This document shows, in pieces, positions 53,468-62,282 of a stretch of 64,000 bases of DNA. The notes beneath the pieces are model-generated. The model did not search any database. It saw only the letters and a program-made list of their open reading frames with translations, and had not been told where the DNA came from. Position 1 is the stretch's first letter. Every line of letters starts with the position of its first letter. The stretch spans positions 5,504-69,503 of the forward strand of contig CAYVQF010000028.1 of NCBI GenBank assembly GCA_964454015.1, in the 5' to 3' direction. This stretch comes from CAYVQF01 sp964454015 (GTDB lineage Bacteria; Myxococcota_A; Bradymonadia; UBA4248). The position numbers were made by a program, and so were the translations under genes.

Positions 53468-53920
53468 CTAATCCACTTCAATAACTTCCACATTGAGGAT
53501 GGAGAAGAGCTGACCGCTGGGGGCGCGCTTGCTCTTGCCACTGGCCTGGGCCTTGACCCACAGGGTCTGCCCCTCGGGCATGCGCTCCAAGCGCTGCAGA
53601 AGCTCGTTGGGGCCGCCCAGGTAGACCCGGTGCCAGCCGCCAAAGAAATGGACCTCGTGGTGGGGGGCGGCGCACGGTGCCGAGTTCATGCGGAGGCGCA
53701 GGCGGTAGGGGGCCTCAGCCGCGACAGCGCTCTCGGCGCGGCTCAACGCGCGCAGGGAGGCGCTGCGGGCCCGCTTGAGCGCATGCTCCGAAGGGCTCAT
53801 CGGGGGGCCGCCACAGCCGCTCAGGCCAAGGAGCAGCCCCAAGGCGAGGAGCATCGGGGTGGCGCAACCCCAGCTACTCCGACTCCAGCCAAACACGAAA
53901 CGCGTCAAAGGCATAGTCAC
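53468..53920 (-). CDS. Small uncharacterised lipoprotein
   Basis: The 150-residue product has a lipoprotein signal ending LLLGLSGC. The start may be 53920 (MTMPLTRF, which supplies positive residues but overlaps the M3 peptidase end by 47 bases) or 53857 (MLLALGLLL). The mature part is small, with a central segment (VHFFGGWHRVYLGGPNELLQRLERMPEGQTLWVKAQ) followed by a strand-rich end (LFSILNVEVIEVD). No family is recognised. It follows the M3 peptidase gene on the same strand and is probably co-transcribed. Confidence 0.65.
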   Translation of the reverse strand: MTMPLTRFVFGWSRSSWGCATPMLLALGLLLGLSGCGGPPMSPSEHALKRARSASLRALSRAESAVAAEAPYRLRLRMNSAPCAAPHHEVHFFGGWHRVYLGGPNELLQRLERMPEGQTLWVKAQASGKSKRAPSGQLFSILNVEVIEVD

Positions 53921-55949
53921 GTCCCAGGAAGTTGCGCACCATCTCTTCGGCGTCGACAGAGCCGCCCGGGGCGAGAATGCTAGCCCGGTACTCAGCCGCC
54001 GTCTGGGGGTTCATCAAGCCCTCGGCGGTGAAGCGAGTCAAGATGTCCTTCTCCAGCACGGAAGACCACATATAGGTGTAGTACATGGAGCTGTAGCCTT
54101 CCAGGTGGCCGAAGTTGGTGTAGACGTAGTCGCCCTCGGCATAGGGGAAGGGCGCGTAACGCTGATAGGTGGCGAGCATGGTCTCCTTGAGGTCGAGCTG
54201 GGCCGGGTCCGTCGCGTGGTACGCCAGGGAGAGTGCCGCGAAGAACATCTGGCGCATCACGTGCGCCCCCTTGCCAAACTCCTTGGCTTGGCGCATCTGC
54301 GCCACCAGATCGGCCGGGATCACCTCACCCGTCTCGACATGACGGGCGAAACGCTGCAAGGCCCCCACGTCCCAAGCCCAGGCCTCGAGGAGCTGCGACG
54401 GCACCTCGACGAAATCCCATTCGCAGGCGATCCCGCTCAGGCTCACCCAGGCGTGGTCACCACCGAGAAGGTGGTGCATCAGGTGGCCAAACTCGTGGAA
54501 GAAGGTCTCCACGTCGTTGTGCTCCATCAAGGCCATGTTGTCACCGCTCGGTTGCGGAAAGTTGCACACCAGAGAGGCCGACGGCGCTTGCACCCCCCGC
54601 ACCCCGCTGAGGAGGGGAAACATGGCGGCGTGGCCGTACTTGTCGGGGCGCGGGAACATGTCGAGGTAGAAGCGCGCGATGACCGCGCCGTTGTCGATCA
54701 CGTCATAGGCCTCCACGTCGGCGTGCCACACCTCGGCGTCGGGCACGTGCCGGAAGGTCACCTGGAAGAGCTCCTCGTTCAAGCGCAGGATCCCCTCCTT
54801 GACTTGGGCGTAGGGGAAGTAGGCGCGCACCTGTTGCGCGTCCACGCCGAAGGTCTCCAGGCGCGTCTTCTCGACGTAGTAGAGGCGGTCCCACAGCTCG
54901 ATGTGGGTCGCCGCCGGCACGTCGCGCTGTTTGCGCGCCAAGAGCGTCTCCAGATCACGCGCCATGCGCGGCCGGGCGATCTCCGCGACCTGATCCACGA
55001 AGGCACCGATCTGGGCCGCGCTCTTGACCATCTTGTCAGCGGCGTTGTAGTCGGCCCATGAGTCGAAGCCCAGCGCCTGGGCGTAGCGGTGGCGCAGCTC
55101 CAACAGCTCTTTGAGCACCGCCTCGTTCACCGGATAGGCGCGCTGATGGAAGGCCATGACCATGTCGCGCCGCACCCCCTCGTCATCGGCGTAGCTCAGC
55201 ACCGGCAGGTAGTCGGGGTAGTCCGTCGACAGGGTGATCTGGCCGTCTGCGACAGGTTTGGCGGCGATGAAATCCGCCGGCAGGCCGCTCAGCCGCTCCA
55301 CGGGGACCGTGATGAAGCGCCGATCTTCGCGGATGTTGCGCGAGAAGCGCTGACCCACTTCGACCATGGCGTCCTTCATCGCCGCCAGGGCTTGGCGCTT
55401 CTCCTCGTCCTGATCCACCCCAGCGCGGCGATAATCCCGCAGGGTCAGTCGCACGAAACGCTGGGTCATGGCGTCTGCCGCGCTCACGTCGACGGCGACC
55501 AGCGCATCGTAGATCTCCCTATCGAGCTGCAGCGCCGCGTGCACCTGCATCGCCTCGCGCTCGCACGCCTCGGCGGCATCCCGCACGGCTTGTTCGGGAT
55601 GTACGTTGGCCAACAAGCTGGCCATGCCCAAGGTCCGATCGAAGCGCACCAGCGCGCTGTGAAGGGGCAGTACGGTGTTCTCGACGTTGCGCTCACCGCT
55701 GACCTGGCGCAGCACCGCCTTGGTGGCCTTCACCTTCTCGAGCTGCTCCGCACAAAAAGCTTCGACCTCAGCGCTCGAGTTCATGACCTTGGGCGCCTGC
55801 CACACATCGAGGGCGATCTCCGCCATCACCTGACTCGCCCCAGCACGCATCTCTCCTCCGCTCACGCCTTCGACCTCCCCACCGCGTTGTCCACCGCTGC
55901 AGCCCAGCAGACAGAAGATTGCCAGCACACTCGGTACCGATCTTTTCAC
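53874..55949 (-). CDS. M3 family zinc oligopeptidase, predicted lipoprotein
   Basis: This thimet-oligopeptidase-type enzyme cuts short peptides. The GTG at 55949 follows GGAGGTGCGTC and gives a lipoprotein signal ending AIFCLLGC (Cys17); the longest frame starts 26 codons earlier without support. The catalytic zinc motif is HEFGHLMHH (His near 485), followed by GIACEWDFVEVPSQLLEAW with the third ligand Glu. A typical C-terminal region (YTNFGHLEGYSSMYYTYMWSSVLEKDI) is present. Length (691) is normal for M3A enzymes. Cytosolic M3 peptidases are usual, so an anchored version is notable; related periplasmic M3 enzymes exist. Upstream lies the nucleoside-kinase fusion gene. Confidence 0.88.
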   Translation of the reverse strand: MKRSVPSVLAIFCLLGCSGGQRGGEVEGVSGGEMRAGASQVMAEIALDVWQAPKVMNSSAEVEAFCAEQLEKVKATKAVLRQVSGERNVENTVLPLHSALVRFDRTLGMASLLANVHPEQAVRDAAEACEREAMQVHAALQLDREIYDALVAVDVSAADAMTQRFVRLTLRDYRRAGVDQDEEKRQALAAMKDAMVEVGQRFSRNIREDRRFITVPVERLSGLPADFIAAKPVADGQITLSTDYPDYLPVLSYADDEGVRRDMVMAFHQRAYPVNEAVLKELLELRHRYAQALGFDSWADYNAADKMVKSAAQIGAFVDQVAEIARPRMARDLETLLARKQRDVPAATHIELWDRLYYVEKTRLETFGVDAQQVRAYFPYAQVKEGILRLNEELFQVTFRHVPDAEVWHADVEAYDVIDNGAVIARFYLDMFPRPDKYGHAAMFPLLSGVRGVQAPSASLVCNFPQPSGDNMALMEHNDVETFFHEFGHLMHHLLGGDHAWVSLSGIACEWDFVEVPSQLLEAWAWDVGALQRFARHVETGEVIPADLVAQMRQAKEFGKGAHVMRQMFFAALSLAYHATDPAQLDLKETMLATYQRYAPFPYAEGDYVYTNFGHLEGYSSMYYTYMWSSVLEKDILTRFTAEGLMNPQTAAEYRASILAPGGSVDAEEMVRNFLGRDYAFDAFRVWLESE

Positions 55950-56027
55950 GACGCACCTCCGCAATTCACGCACCAACGAAGCGGCGAGACCTGAAAGCCG
56001 CGCAGGCTCCCAAGGCGCTGCGAACAC

Positions 56028-58121
56028 CTAGTGCTCGAAGCTGCTCCCGCCAATGAACTCACGCAACAGCGACGTCTGTGGCACCCGATCGGGATAAATG
56101 GCCACAAACTTGTCTATCAGACGGCGCAAGCGATACGCCGTGGTATGCGCTGGGTGCCCCTCTGAGACCTCCAACAGATAGCGCTCGGCATAGACCTTGA
56201 GCACCGAGGGCTCATAGATGAGTGAGGTGTTGAACACCGCATCGGCTCGTTCTTGATAGGGAAAAATGTGCACCCGCTCACCGCGCCGCACCGAGGGCCA
56301 GCGCATGATGTTCTCTGCCGCCGTGATCGCTCGCCCGTGCCGATCCCGTACAATCCTGCGCAACAGCCGCAGGTCCGCCACGGAGACCCGGGTGACGTGA
56401 TCCAGGGGCAGGGAGGTCATGGGGTTGATGAAGATCCGGAAAGTGCTCTCCGAGTCGGCCCCGGGCAAGCGCGGATTCAACGCGTGGATCCCCTCGAGGA
56501 GCAGCACATCACCGTCCTCCATCCGCATCGCCGCGCCACCCTCGGGGTGGCTCAAGCCCGTCGCAAAATCGTAACGCGCCAGCTTCACCGTCTCACCGGC
56601 GACCAAGCGTTGGAGCTGATCCGCCAGCAACTCACAGTTCAGCGCCTCGAAGGCTTCGAAATCATACTCGCCGTTCTCGTCGCGCACGGTGAACTCGCGG
56701 TCGACGTAGTAGTTGTCCAAGGAAATGCAGCGCGGACGCAGCCCGTTGACCTGGAGCTGCACCGAAAGGCGCTTCAAGAATGTGGTCTTGCCCGATGAGG
56801 ATGGACCTGAGATACAGACCACGCGGACGTCACCGCGCTGGGAGATCATGTCGGCGATCTGGGAGATCCGCTTCTCGTGGAAACCCTCACTCACCCGGAT
56901 GATCTCCGAAACATCTCCAGCGATACAGGCGTCGTTGAAGGCCCCCACGCTATCGAGGCCGAGGGCGCGCAACCACTGCTGGTGCTCCCGCGCCAGCCGC
57001 CCTGGATGCGCCGACTGCACCAGCGCCTTGCTGCGCTTCTCGGCGTCACCGAAGTACAAAAGAAGATCCGCGTCGTGGTCCACCACCTCGAAACGGGACA
57101 ACACCTCGGCCGAGTTGACCATCGGGCCAAACTCCAAACCAAAAATGTCACCACAGCTCACCAAGGGCACCGTTGAATTGCGCCAGTTGCGCAGCAAACG
57201 CGCCGCATCTTCCCAGCCCTGGGCCATGAACTGCAGACGCGCCTCCTCCACGGACCAACGCTCGCGCCTAAAGGTGACATTCTCCGCCACCATCTCGCGC
57301 ATTTTGGCCGTCAACTTGTCCGCCAGCTCCGCCCGGCTAAAGCCATTGCTCGCCCCAAGCTCCAAAATGTGGGCAAAACCCAAGGAAGGACCGATGCGAA
57401 TCTGGATCTCTGGATCCACCCGCCAAGCCGCCTCCAAGGCCAACAAACCCAGGCTGTGCCGGTAAACGGCGCGCCCCTCCCAAGTGCGACGCGTCAAGGG
57501 CTCCAACGCCGCCGAGCCGTACAGCGGCCGACTCAGCGAGGTGGTCTTGCGATCCACCAAACCGGCGATCACCCGCTCGCCGTCGACATCGCGCGGGAGC
57601 AAGTGTCCTACGGGCGTCCCGGCCCGCACCCGCTGCTGTTCCTCGCCCATGCGCACCAGGATCTCCGAGCGCAACGGCTGGGAGCGGGTCTCATGGACCA
57701 AAGCGAGCGCCGACATCAGCTCGTCCACCCGCTTGCGCAACACTTCGCTCAGATTGCGGAGCAACTCTGCCAACAAGCCAGGACGGGTCAAGGGCCACCG
57801 CTCTACGACAGCATCAGACCAACAGGCCAAGGTCAACGCCGTACGCGCATGCAGCGTCAGGCCATTGCGGCCAATGGGGAACTCCCCCATGGCACCGACA
57901 CTGTCACCGCACTGTAGCTGAAAAACCTCGAGTTCACCTCTAAAGACCCGGGCCTCTCCGCTCATCAACACGCACAGCCCACCTTGCAAACGGTCACTGA
58001 GGTCCACCTCACGCGAGGCCTCAAAAGAGAGCACCTCCATCTCCACCGCCAGATCGCGCAGACTGCCTTCACTCAAACCCGCCAGCGCTCCATACGCTCG
58101 CAATTCAACGGCCTTGTCCAT
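56028..58121 (-). CDS. cNMP-binding-like / ThrRS-editing-like / uridine-kinase fusion
   Basis: I take ATG 58121 (GGGAG five bases upstream). Three parts are visible. Residues about 10-150 resemble a cyclic-nucleotide-binding beta roll (GGLCVLMSGEARVF, LQCGDSVGAMGEFPIG). Residues about 165-400 resemble the TGS/second-additional domain seen beside nucleoside kinases and in threonyl-tRNA synthetase (PLTRRTWEGRAVYRHSLGLLAL, IRIGPSLGFAHILELG). Residues about 425-697 are a uridine-kinase/PRK domain with Walker A GPSSSGKTTF, SLDNYYVDRE and DVLLLEGIHALN. The ThrRS-like plus kinase pair is known in bacteria; the cNMP-like front end is unusual. It may phosphorylate a nucleoside under allosteric control. 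Confidence 0.8.
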   Translation of the reverse strand: MDKAVELRAYGALAGLSEGSLRDLAVEMEVLSFEASREVDLSDRLQGGLCVLMSGEARVFRGELEVFQLQCGDSVGAMGEFPIGRNGLTLHARTALTLACWSDAVVERWPLTRPGLLAELLRNLSEVLRKRVDELMSALALVHETRSQPLRSEILVRMGEEQQRVRAGTPVGHLLPRDVDGERVIAGLVDRKTTSLSRPLYGSAALEPLTRRTWEGRAVYRHSLGLLALEAAWRVDPEIQIRIGPSLGFAHILELGASNGFSRAELADKLTAKMREMVAENVTFRRERWSVEEARLQFMAQGWEDAARLLRNWRNSTVPLVSCGDIFGLEFGPMVNSAEVLSRFEVVDHDADLLLYFGDAEKRSKALVQSAHPGRLAREHQQWLRALGLDSVGAFNDACIAGDVSEIIRVSEGFHEKRISQIADMISQRGDVRVVCISGPSSSGKTTFLKRLSVQLQVNGLRPRCISLDNYYVDREFTVRDENGEYDFEAFEALNCELLADQLQRLVAGETVKLARYDFATGLSHPEGGAAMRMEDGDVLLLEGIHALNPRLPGADSESTFRIFINPMTSLPLDHVTRVSVADLRLLRRIVRDRHGRAITAAENIMRWPSVRRGERVHIFPYQERADAVFNTSLIYEPSVLKVYAERYLLEVSEGHPAHTTAYRLRRLIDKFVAIYPDRVPQTSLLREFIGGSSFEH

Positions 58122-58371
58122 CATCGCTCCCACATCCATCGCTATCCATTGCATCAACCCACAGGTGCGCAGCGCTACCGCCCCCGCAGAAGGCGAAAGA
58201 ATACTCCATTCCTGCAGCGTGACGCCAGCTTATCCTTGACATCAGACCGACGCCGCCCCCCGAAGCCCTGCCTTTTCGCTTGCACCAGCCCCCAGCAACG
58301 CATACAAAGCACCCCGCTGTGGCCACGGGGCCGCAACGCAGCCATCTCAACCCAGCGCGCACGAGGGCGAC

Positions 58372-58806
58372 ATGAAAGTGGCCGTAGGACAGGACATCGA
58401 GTCCATTTGTGGCAAATGTGGCGACGTCTGGCATGTCGTCTTTGCCATGGTGGGCGACAAAGTCGCCAAAGTGCAGTGCAAGCAGTGCGGCAATTACCAC
58501 CGCCACCGCCCACCGGGAGGCAGCGCGCCTGAGCCCAAATCCAGCAGTGGCCAACGCAGCAACAGCGGCTCCCCCAAAGCAGCGCCGACCCCAAGGCGCA
58601 CGCGTGGGCCCGAGATCGTCCCCAAAATCGCTCCCAACCTCGACAAAGCACCTCAGGAATACAGCATCAAGACCACCTTCGCACCAGGCGACCGCATCAT
58701 CCACCCCTCCTTCGGCGAGGGCCTGGTGGAGGAAATCGCCGGCGTCGGCAAGATTTCGGTCTACTTCCCCGGGGAGCGGCGCCTCCTGGCCCACGGCCGC
58801 GGCTGA
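58372..58806 (+). CDS. Zinc-ribbon protein with C-terminal Tudor-like (UvrD/CarD-type) segment
   Basis: The 144-residue protein begins with a zinc ribbon (CGKCGDVWHVV...VQCKQCGNYHRHR), continues with a basic, Ser/Pro-rich linker, and ends with GDRIIHPSFGEGLVEEIAGVGKISVYFPGERRLLAHGRG. That last segment has the HPxFGxGxV pattern of the Tudor-like tails of UvrD/PcrA helicases and of CarD-type RNA polymerase-binding modules. A nucleic-acid or RNA-polymerase contact is plausible. ATG 58372 follows GAGGGCGAC. It is divergent from the kinase fusion gene. No named homologue is assigned. Confidence 0.74.
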   Translation: MKVAVGQDIESICGKCGDVWHVVFAMVGDKVAKVQCKQCGNYHRHRPPGGSAPEPKSSSGQRSNSGSPKAAPTPRRTRGPEIVPKIAPNLDKAPQEYSIKTTFAPGDRIIHPSFGEGLVEEIAGVGKISVYFPGERRLLAHGRG

Positions 58807-58820
58807 ACAGCGACGCTAAC

Positions 58821-58856
58821 CGCACACTGGTTGACAGAGCACAGTGCGGGTACAAT
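58821..58856 (+). promoter_or_regulatory. Inverted repeat with TTGACA and TACAAT, 14-base spacing
   Basis: TTGACA (58831-58836) and TACAAT (58851-58856) are both near consensus but only 14 bases apart. The -35 lies inside an imperfect inverted repeat (CCGCAC...GTGCGG, 58821-58849). It may be an unusual regulated promoter for the DUF2505-like gene or a terminator of the zinc-ribbon gene. Confidence 0.32.
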
Positions 58857-58918
58857 GCGCGCGCTAATGTGGTTCACCGACGGTGGTCCACCCCATCGCC
58901 TTCTGCCCTGGAGCGCCC

Positions 58919-59398
58919 ATGGCTTCTTTCCGCATCTCCCTCCCTCTCGAAATCTCTGCTGCCCTACTCTTCGACGCGATGACCGATCCCGAGATGCAGC
59001 AGCGACACGCCCTCGCCTTCAAAGCCACTAAAGCCAAGGCCACCCGCCGGGAGGAGAAGCAGGCGCTCCTCCTCGAGCTCGAGCTCGAAGAGCCCGCTCG
59101 CAGCGGTGGCGGCATCGACCGCTCGACCGTGTCCTTCACGTGGGACCCCGCGCAATACACAGCTACCTTCTCGCGCCGCGATCACCAGCACGGCGATCGC
59201 GTCAAGGTCACCGGAGAGATACGCATCGAAGCCACTGCTGACCATGCCTGCGTCGTCCATGAGCGCTGCGACGTCGACATCGCCATCCCCCTCATCGGCA
59301 AAACCATGGCGCGAAAGATCGCCGCAGCCATGGAGCGCAAGCGCGCCACGGTCTATCAGCGCTGGCTCGAGCTGGCGCGCCGCACCACCTCGGCTTGA
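58919..59398 (+). CDS. DUF2505-like (START-fold) protein
   Basis: The 159-residue product has no signal peptide. ATG 58919 has GGAG at correct spacing. The sequence has the beta-rich pattern of DUF2505/START-like proteins: FRISLPLEISAALLFDAMTDPEMQQRHAL at the start, a central sheet (FTWDPAQYTATFSRRD, VKVTGEIRIEATAD, CVVHERCDVDIAIPLIG) and a final long helix (MARKIAAAMERKRATVYQRWLELARR). Such proteins often bind a hydrophobic ligand in a cavity. It precedes the SLC12-type transporter by 44 bases and is probably in the same transcript. Ligand unknown. Confidence 0.72.
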   Translation: MASFRISLPLEISAALLFDAMTDPEMQQRHALAFKATKAKATRREEKQALLLELELEEPARSGGGIDRSTVSFTWDPAQYTATFSRRDHQHGDRVKVTGEIRIEATADHACVVHERCDVDIAIPLIGKTMARKIAAAMERKRATVYQRWLELARRTTSA

Positions 59399-59442
59399 CG
59401 GCAGCTGCCCATGGACCTCCCCGACCAGGAGCAATCGCACCC

Positions 59443-61677
59443 ATGAGTTCAGCCACGGAGACCCAACACGGGCACGGCTTTGGGGTGGCGCCAGTCTTCT
59501 TGGCCGCCATCTGCACTATCCTCGGCGCCGTCATGTTCCTCCGCTTCGGCTACGCCGTTGGCAACGTGGGGCTCCTCGGCGCTGTGGGAATCATCGTGCT
59601 CGGCCACCTGGTCACCATCCCCACGGCCATGGCCATCGCCGAAATCGCCACCAACCGCCGGGTCGAAGGCGGCGGCGAGTACTTCATCATTTCCCGCTCT
59701 TTTGGGCGGGCCATCGGCAGCGTCATCGGCCTGCCTCTCTTTTGCTCCCAGGGTATCTCCGTCGCCTTCTACATGATCGCCTTTGCGGAAGCCTTCAGAC
59801 CTTTGGCCGAGCATTTCGAGCGCTTCTTCGGCGCGCCCTTCGATCCCCGCATGGTCTCCCTACCCGCAGTGGTCCTATTGGTGCTCTTGATGCTCTTTCG
59901 CGGCGCCGACATCGGGGTCAAGGCCTTGTGGGTGGTCGCCGTCACCCTGGCCCTATCCCTGATTCTCTTCTTTCTCGGCTCACCCTTACCCACTTATGAC
60001 CCAGGCGCACTGCAACTCTTCGGACCCGAGAGCGGCGACGGCTTCTTCCTGGTCTTTGCCATCTGCTTCCCTGCCTTCACCGGCATGACCGCAGGCGTCG
60101 GCCTCTCGGGGGACTTGCGCAACCCGCGCCGCTCCATTCCACTGGGCACCATGACCGCCACCATCACCGGGCTCGTCGTCTATCTGGCCCTCGTCACCAA
60201 GCTCGCCTTCTCGGCACCGCCTGATATGCTCGCAGGCGATCAGCACGTCATGATGCACATCGCCGTTTGGGGGCCCATGATCCTCATCGGCTTGGCCTGC
60301 GCCACCATCAGCAGCGCCATCGGCTCCATCCTCGTCGCCCCCCGAACCCTGCAAGCCCTCGCTGGCGACCAGTGCTTTCCCTCCAAAGGGCTCAACAAGT
60401 GGTTGGCCTGGGGCAAGGGAAAAGAAAATGAGCCGCGCAACGCCACGTTGGTCACCGGCGTCATCGCCATCAGCATCGTCGCCATGGGCGAACTGGACTT
60501 CGTCGCCCGTATCATCTCCATGTTTTTCATGGTGACCTACGGCTCTCTGTGCGCCATCTCTTTCCTCGAGCATTTTGCCGCACGCCCGAGCTACCGCCCG
60601 AGCTTCCGCTCCAAGTGGTCCATCAGCCTCTTTGGTGCCGTCATCTGCCTCCTGATGATGTTCCAGATGGATCCTTTCTTTGCCATCCTGGCGCTGCTCG
60701 TCCTCGCCCTGCTCTACAACGTCGTGCGTCGCTCCCAGAACAACGAACAGAACGACCTCGGCGCCATGTTCCAAGGCGTAATGACCCAGGCGACCCGCTA
60801 CATGCAGCTCAAACTCCAAAAAACGCGGCGCAAGTCTGAGATCGTCGCCTGGCGCCCCAGCGTCATCATGGTCAACGACCGCTCCTTCGATCGGCGTTCA
60901 CCCTTGGACATGATGAACTGGATCTGTGCCCGTTATGGTTTTGGTACTTACCTCCACTTCGTCCAGGGGCGCCTCGACGCAGAAGCCCTAGCCCAGTCAC
61001 AGAGTGTCCACCAACGGCTCCTCGAGCTCGGCGAACGTTACAACTCTTCGGTCTATCTCGACACCATCATCAGCCCCTCCATGCGCTCAGCCCTCGCCCA
61101 GAGCCTCCAACTCCCCGGCGTCTTCGGCATGACCAACAACACGGTCATGTTCGAGTTCTCCTCCCATGACCCGGACAAAGTCCTCCAGGACTTGGTAGAC
61201 AACAGCCTCTTCGCCGCCGCCTCGGGCATGGACCAGCTCATCCTGCGCCACTCGGACCTCTACTACGGTGCCCGCAAGAACATCCACATCTGGCTCACCG
61301 CCAACGACGAGCAAAACGCCAACCTCATGATCCTCATCGCCTTCATCATCCTCGGCCACCGCGACTGGAAGGGGGCAGAGATCGCCGTCTTCGCCGCGGT
61401 CCCCACAGAAGATGTCGATGAGCGCAAGGCCTCTTTCACCCAGCTCATCTCCCAAGGGCGCATCCCCATCGCTGAAAAGAACGTCCGCTTCATGCCCGTG
61501 GACGGCATCGAGGCCTTCATCGCCCTGGTGAGTCATCACTCCCAAGAAGCCGACCTGGTCATCCTCGGCTCCTCTCCCCACAGCCTAAAGAGCAAAGGTA
61601 TCGAGCTTCTACGCAAACACCCCAGTCTGCATGACGTGCTCTTCGTCCTCGCCACGGACCTCATCGTCATCGAATAG
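59443..61677 (+). CDS. SLC12-type cation-chloride cotransporter-like permease with cytosolic C-terminal domain
   Basis: The 744-residue protein has about twelve hydrophobic segments in its first 430 residues. They begin with APVFLAAICTILGAVMFLRFGYAVGNVGLLGA, the conserved start of APC-superfamily and SLC12 carriers. A conserved FAICFPAFTGMTAGVGLSGDLRNPRRSIPLGT stretch and SAIGSILVAPRTLQALAGDQCFP follow. The cytosolic tail (about 440-744) contains a region typical of these carriers (WRPSVIMVNDRSF, ...FVQGRL) and ends with a USP-like pattern (LVILGSSPHSLKSKG). Transport of cations with chloride, or of amino acids, is possible. ATG 59443 follows AGGAG somewhat far upstream (11 bases). Confidence 0.85.
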   Translation: MSSATETQHGHGFGVAPVFLAAICTILGAVMFLRFGYAVGNVGLLGAVGIIVLGHLVTIPTAMAIAEIATNRRVEGGGEYFIISRSFGRAIGSVIGLPLFCSQGISVAFYMIAFAEAFRPLAEHFERFFGAPFDPRMVSLPAVVLLVLLMLFRGADIGVKALWVVAVTLALSLILFFLGSPLPTYDPGALQLFGPESGDGFFLVFAICFPAFTGMTAGVGLSGDLRNPRRSIPLGTMTATITGLVVYLALVTKLAFSAPPDMLAGDQHVMMHIAVWGPMILIGLACATISSAIGSILVAPRTLQALAGDQCFPSKGLNKWLAWGKGKENEPRNATLVTGVIAISIVAMGELDFVARIISMFFMVTYGSLCAISFLEHFAARPSYRPSFRSKWSISLFGAVICLLMMFQMDPFFAILALLVLALLYNVVRRSQNNEQNDLGAMFQGVMTQATRYMQLKLQKTRRKSEIVAWRPSVIMVNDRSFDRRSPLDMMNWICARYGFGTYLHFVQGRLDAEALAQSQSVHQRLLELGERYNSSVYLDTIISPSMRSALAQSLQLPGVFGMTNNTVMFEFSSHDPDKVLQDLVDNSLFAAASGMDQLILRHSDLYYGARKNIHIWLTANDEQNANLMILIAFIILGHRDWKGAEIAVFAAVPTEDVDERKASFTQLISQGRIPIAEKNVRFMPVDGIEAFIALVSHHSQEADLVILGSSPHSLKSKGIELLRKHPSLHDVLFVLATDLIVIE

Positions 61678-61756
61678 CGCCCGGCACTTGACCTTCTCCG
61701 TCCCGCGACCCACATCCAGCCTGGCAGCAACATGGGACCCAGCGGCGGAGAGAGGC

Positions 61757-62257
61757 ATGCGCACCAACACCCACCCCAATATCTACGGATTCTCCGTCAC
61801 CGACGTCGCCGGACAGGAACACTCACTGACGAGCTACGCCGACAGGGTGCTCCTCATCACCAACACCGCCTCGGGCTGTGGCTTCACCCCACAGTATGAC
61901 GACCTACAGCGACTCTACCAGCGCTACGAACCCGAGGGCTTCGTGGTCTTGGCCTTCCCCTGTAATCAGTTTGGCCAACAAGAACCTGGCACCAATGAAG
62001 AAATCACCGCCTTCTGCCGCCTGAATCATGGCGTCACCTTTCCGGTCTTCGCCAAAATCGACGTCAACGGCACGCAAACCCACCCGCTCTTCGCATACCT
62101 GAAAAAGCAGGCGCCAGGCTTGCTCGGCTCCCAAGCCATCAAGTGGAACTTCACCAAGTTCCTCGTCAGCCGCGAGGGAAAGGTCCTGGCGCGCTATGCA
62201 CCAGCCACGCCCCCTCGCAAAATCGCACCCGCCATCGAAGCGGCCCTCGCGCGCTGA
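61757..62257 (+). CDS. Glutathione peroxidase / thioredoxin-dependent thiol peroxidase
   Basis: The GPX fold is evident in 166 residues. The peroxidatic Cys41 is in NTASGCGFTPQYDDL. The catalytic Gln75 lies in FPCNQFGQQEPGT and the Trp130-Asn131 pair in IKWNFTKFLV. A Cys at 69-70 region (FPCNQ) could serve as resolving Cys; many bacterial GPX use thioredoxin rather than glutathione. ATG 61757 has a good GGAGAGAGG upstream; the frame extends 42 codons further without support. It probably reduces hydroperoxides in the cytosol, since no signal peptide is present. It lies 79 bases after the transporter. Confidence 0.88.
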   Translation: MRTNTHPNIYGFSVTDVAGQEHSLTSYADRVLLITNTASGCGFTPQYDDLQRLYQRYEPEGFVVLAFPCNQFGQQEPGTNEEITAFCRLNHGVTFPVFAKIDVNGTQTHPLFAYLKKQAPGLLGSQAIKWNFTKFLVSREGKVLARYAPATPPRKIAPAIEAALAR

Positions 62258-62282
62258 CCCCATGGGCCGCAGCCCTGGCGCA

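Noticed and set aside
58236..58241. TTGACA upstream of the zinc-ribbon gene
   Set aside because: No -10-like hexamer lies 16-18 bases downstream (the region is a C-run).
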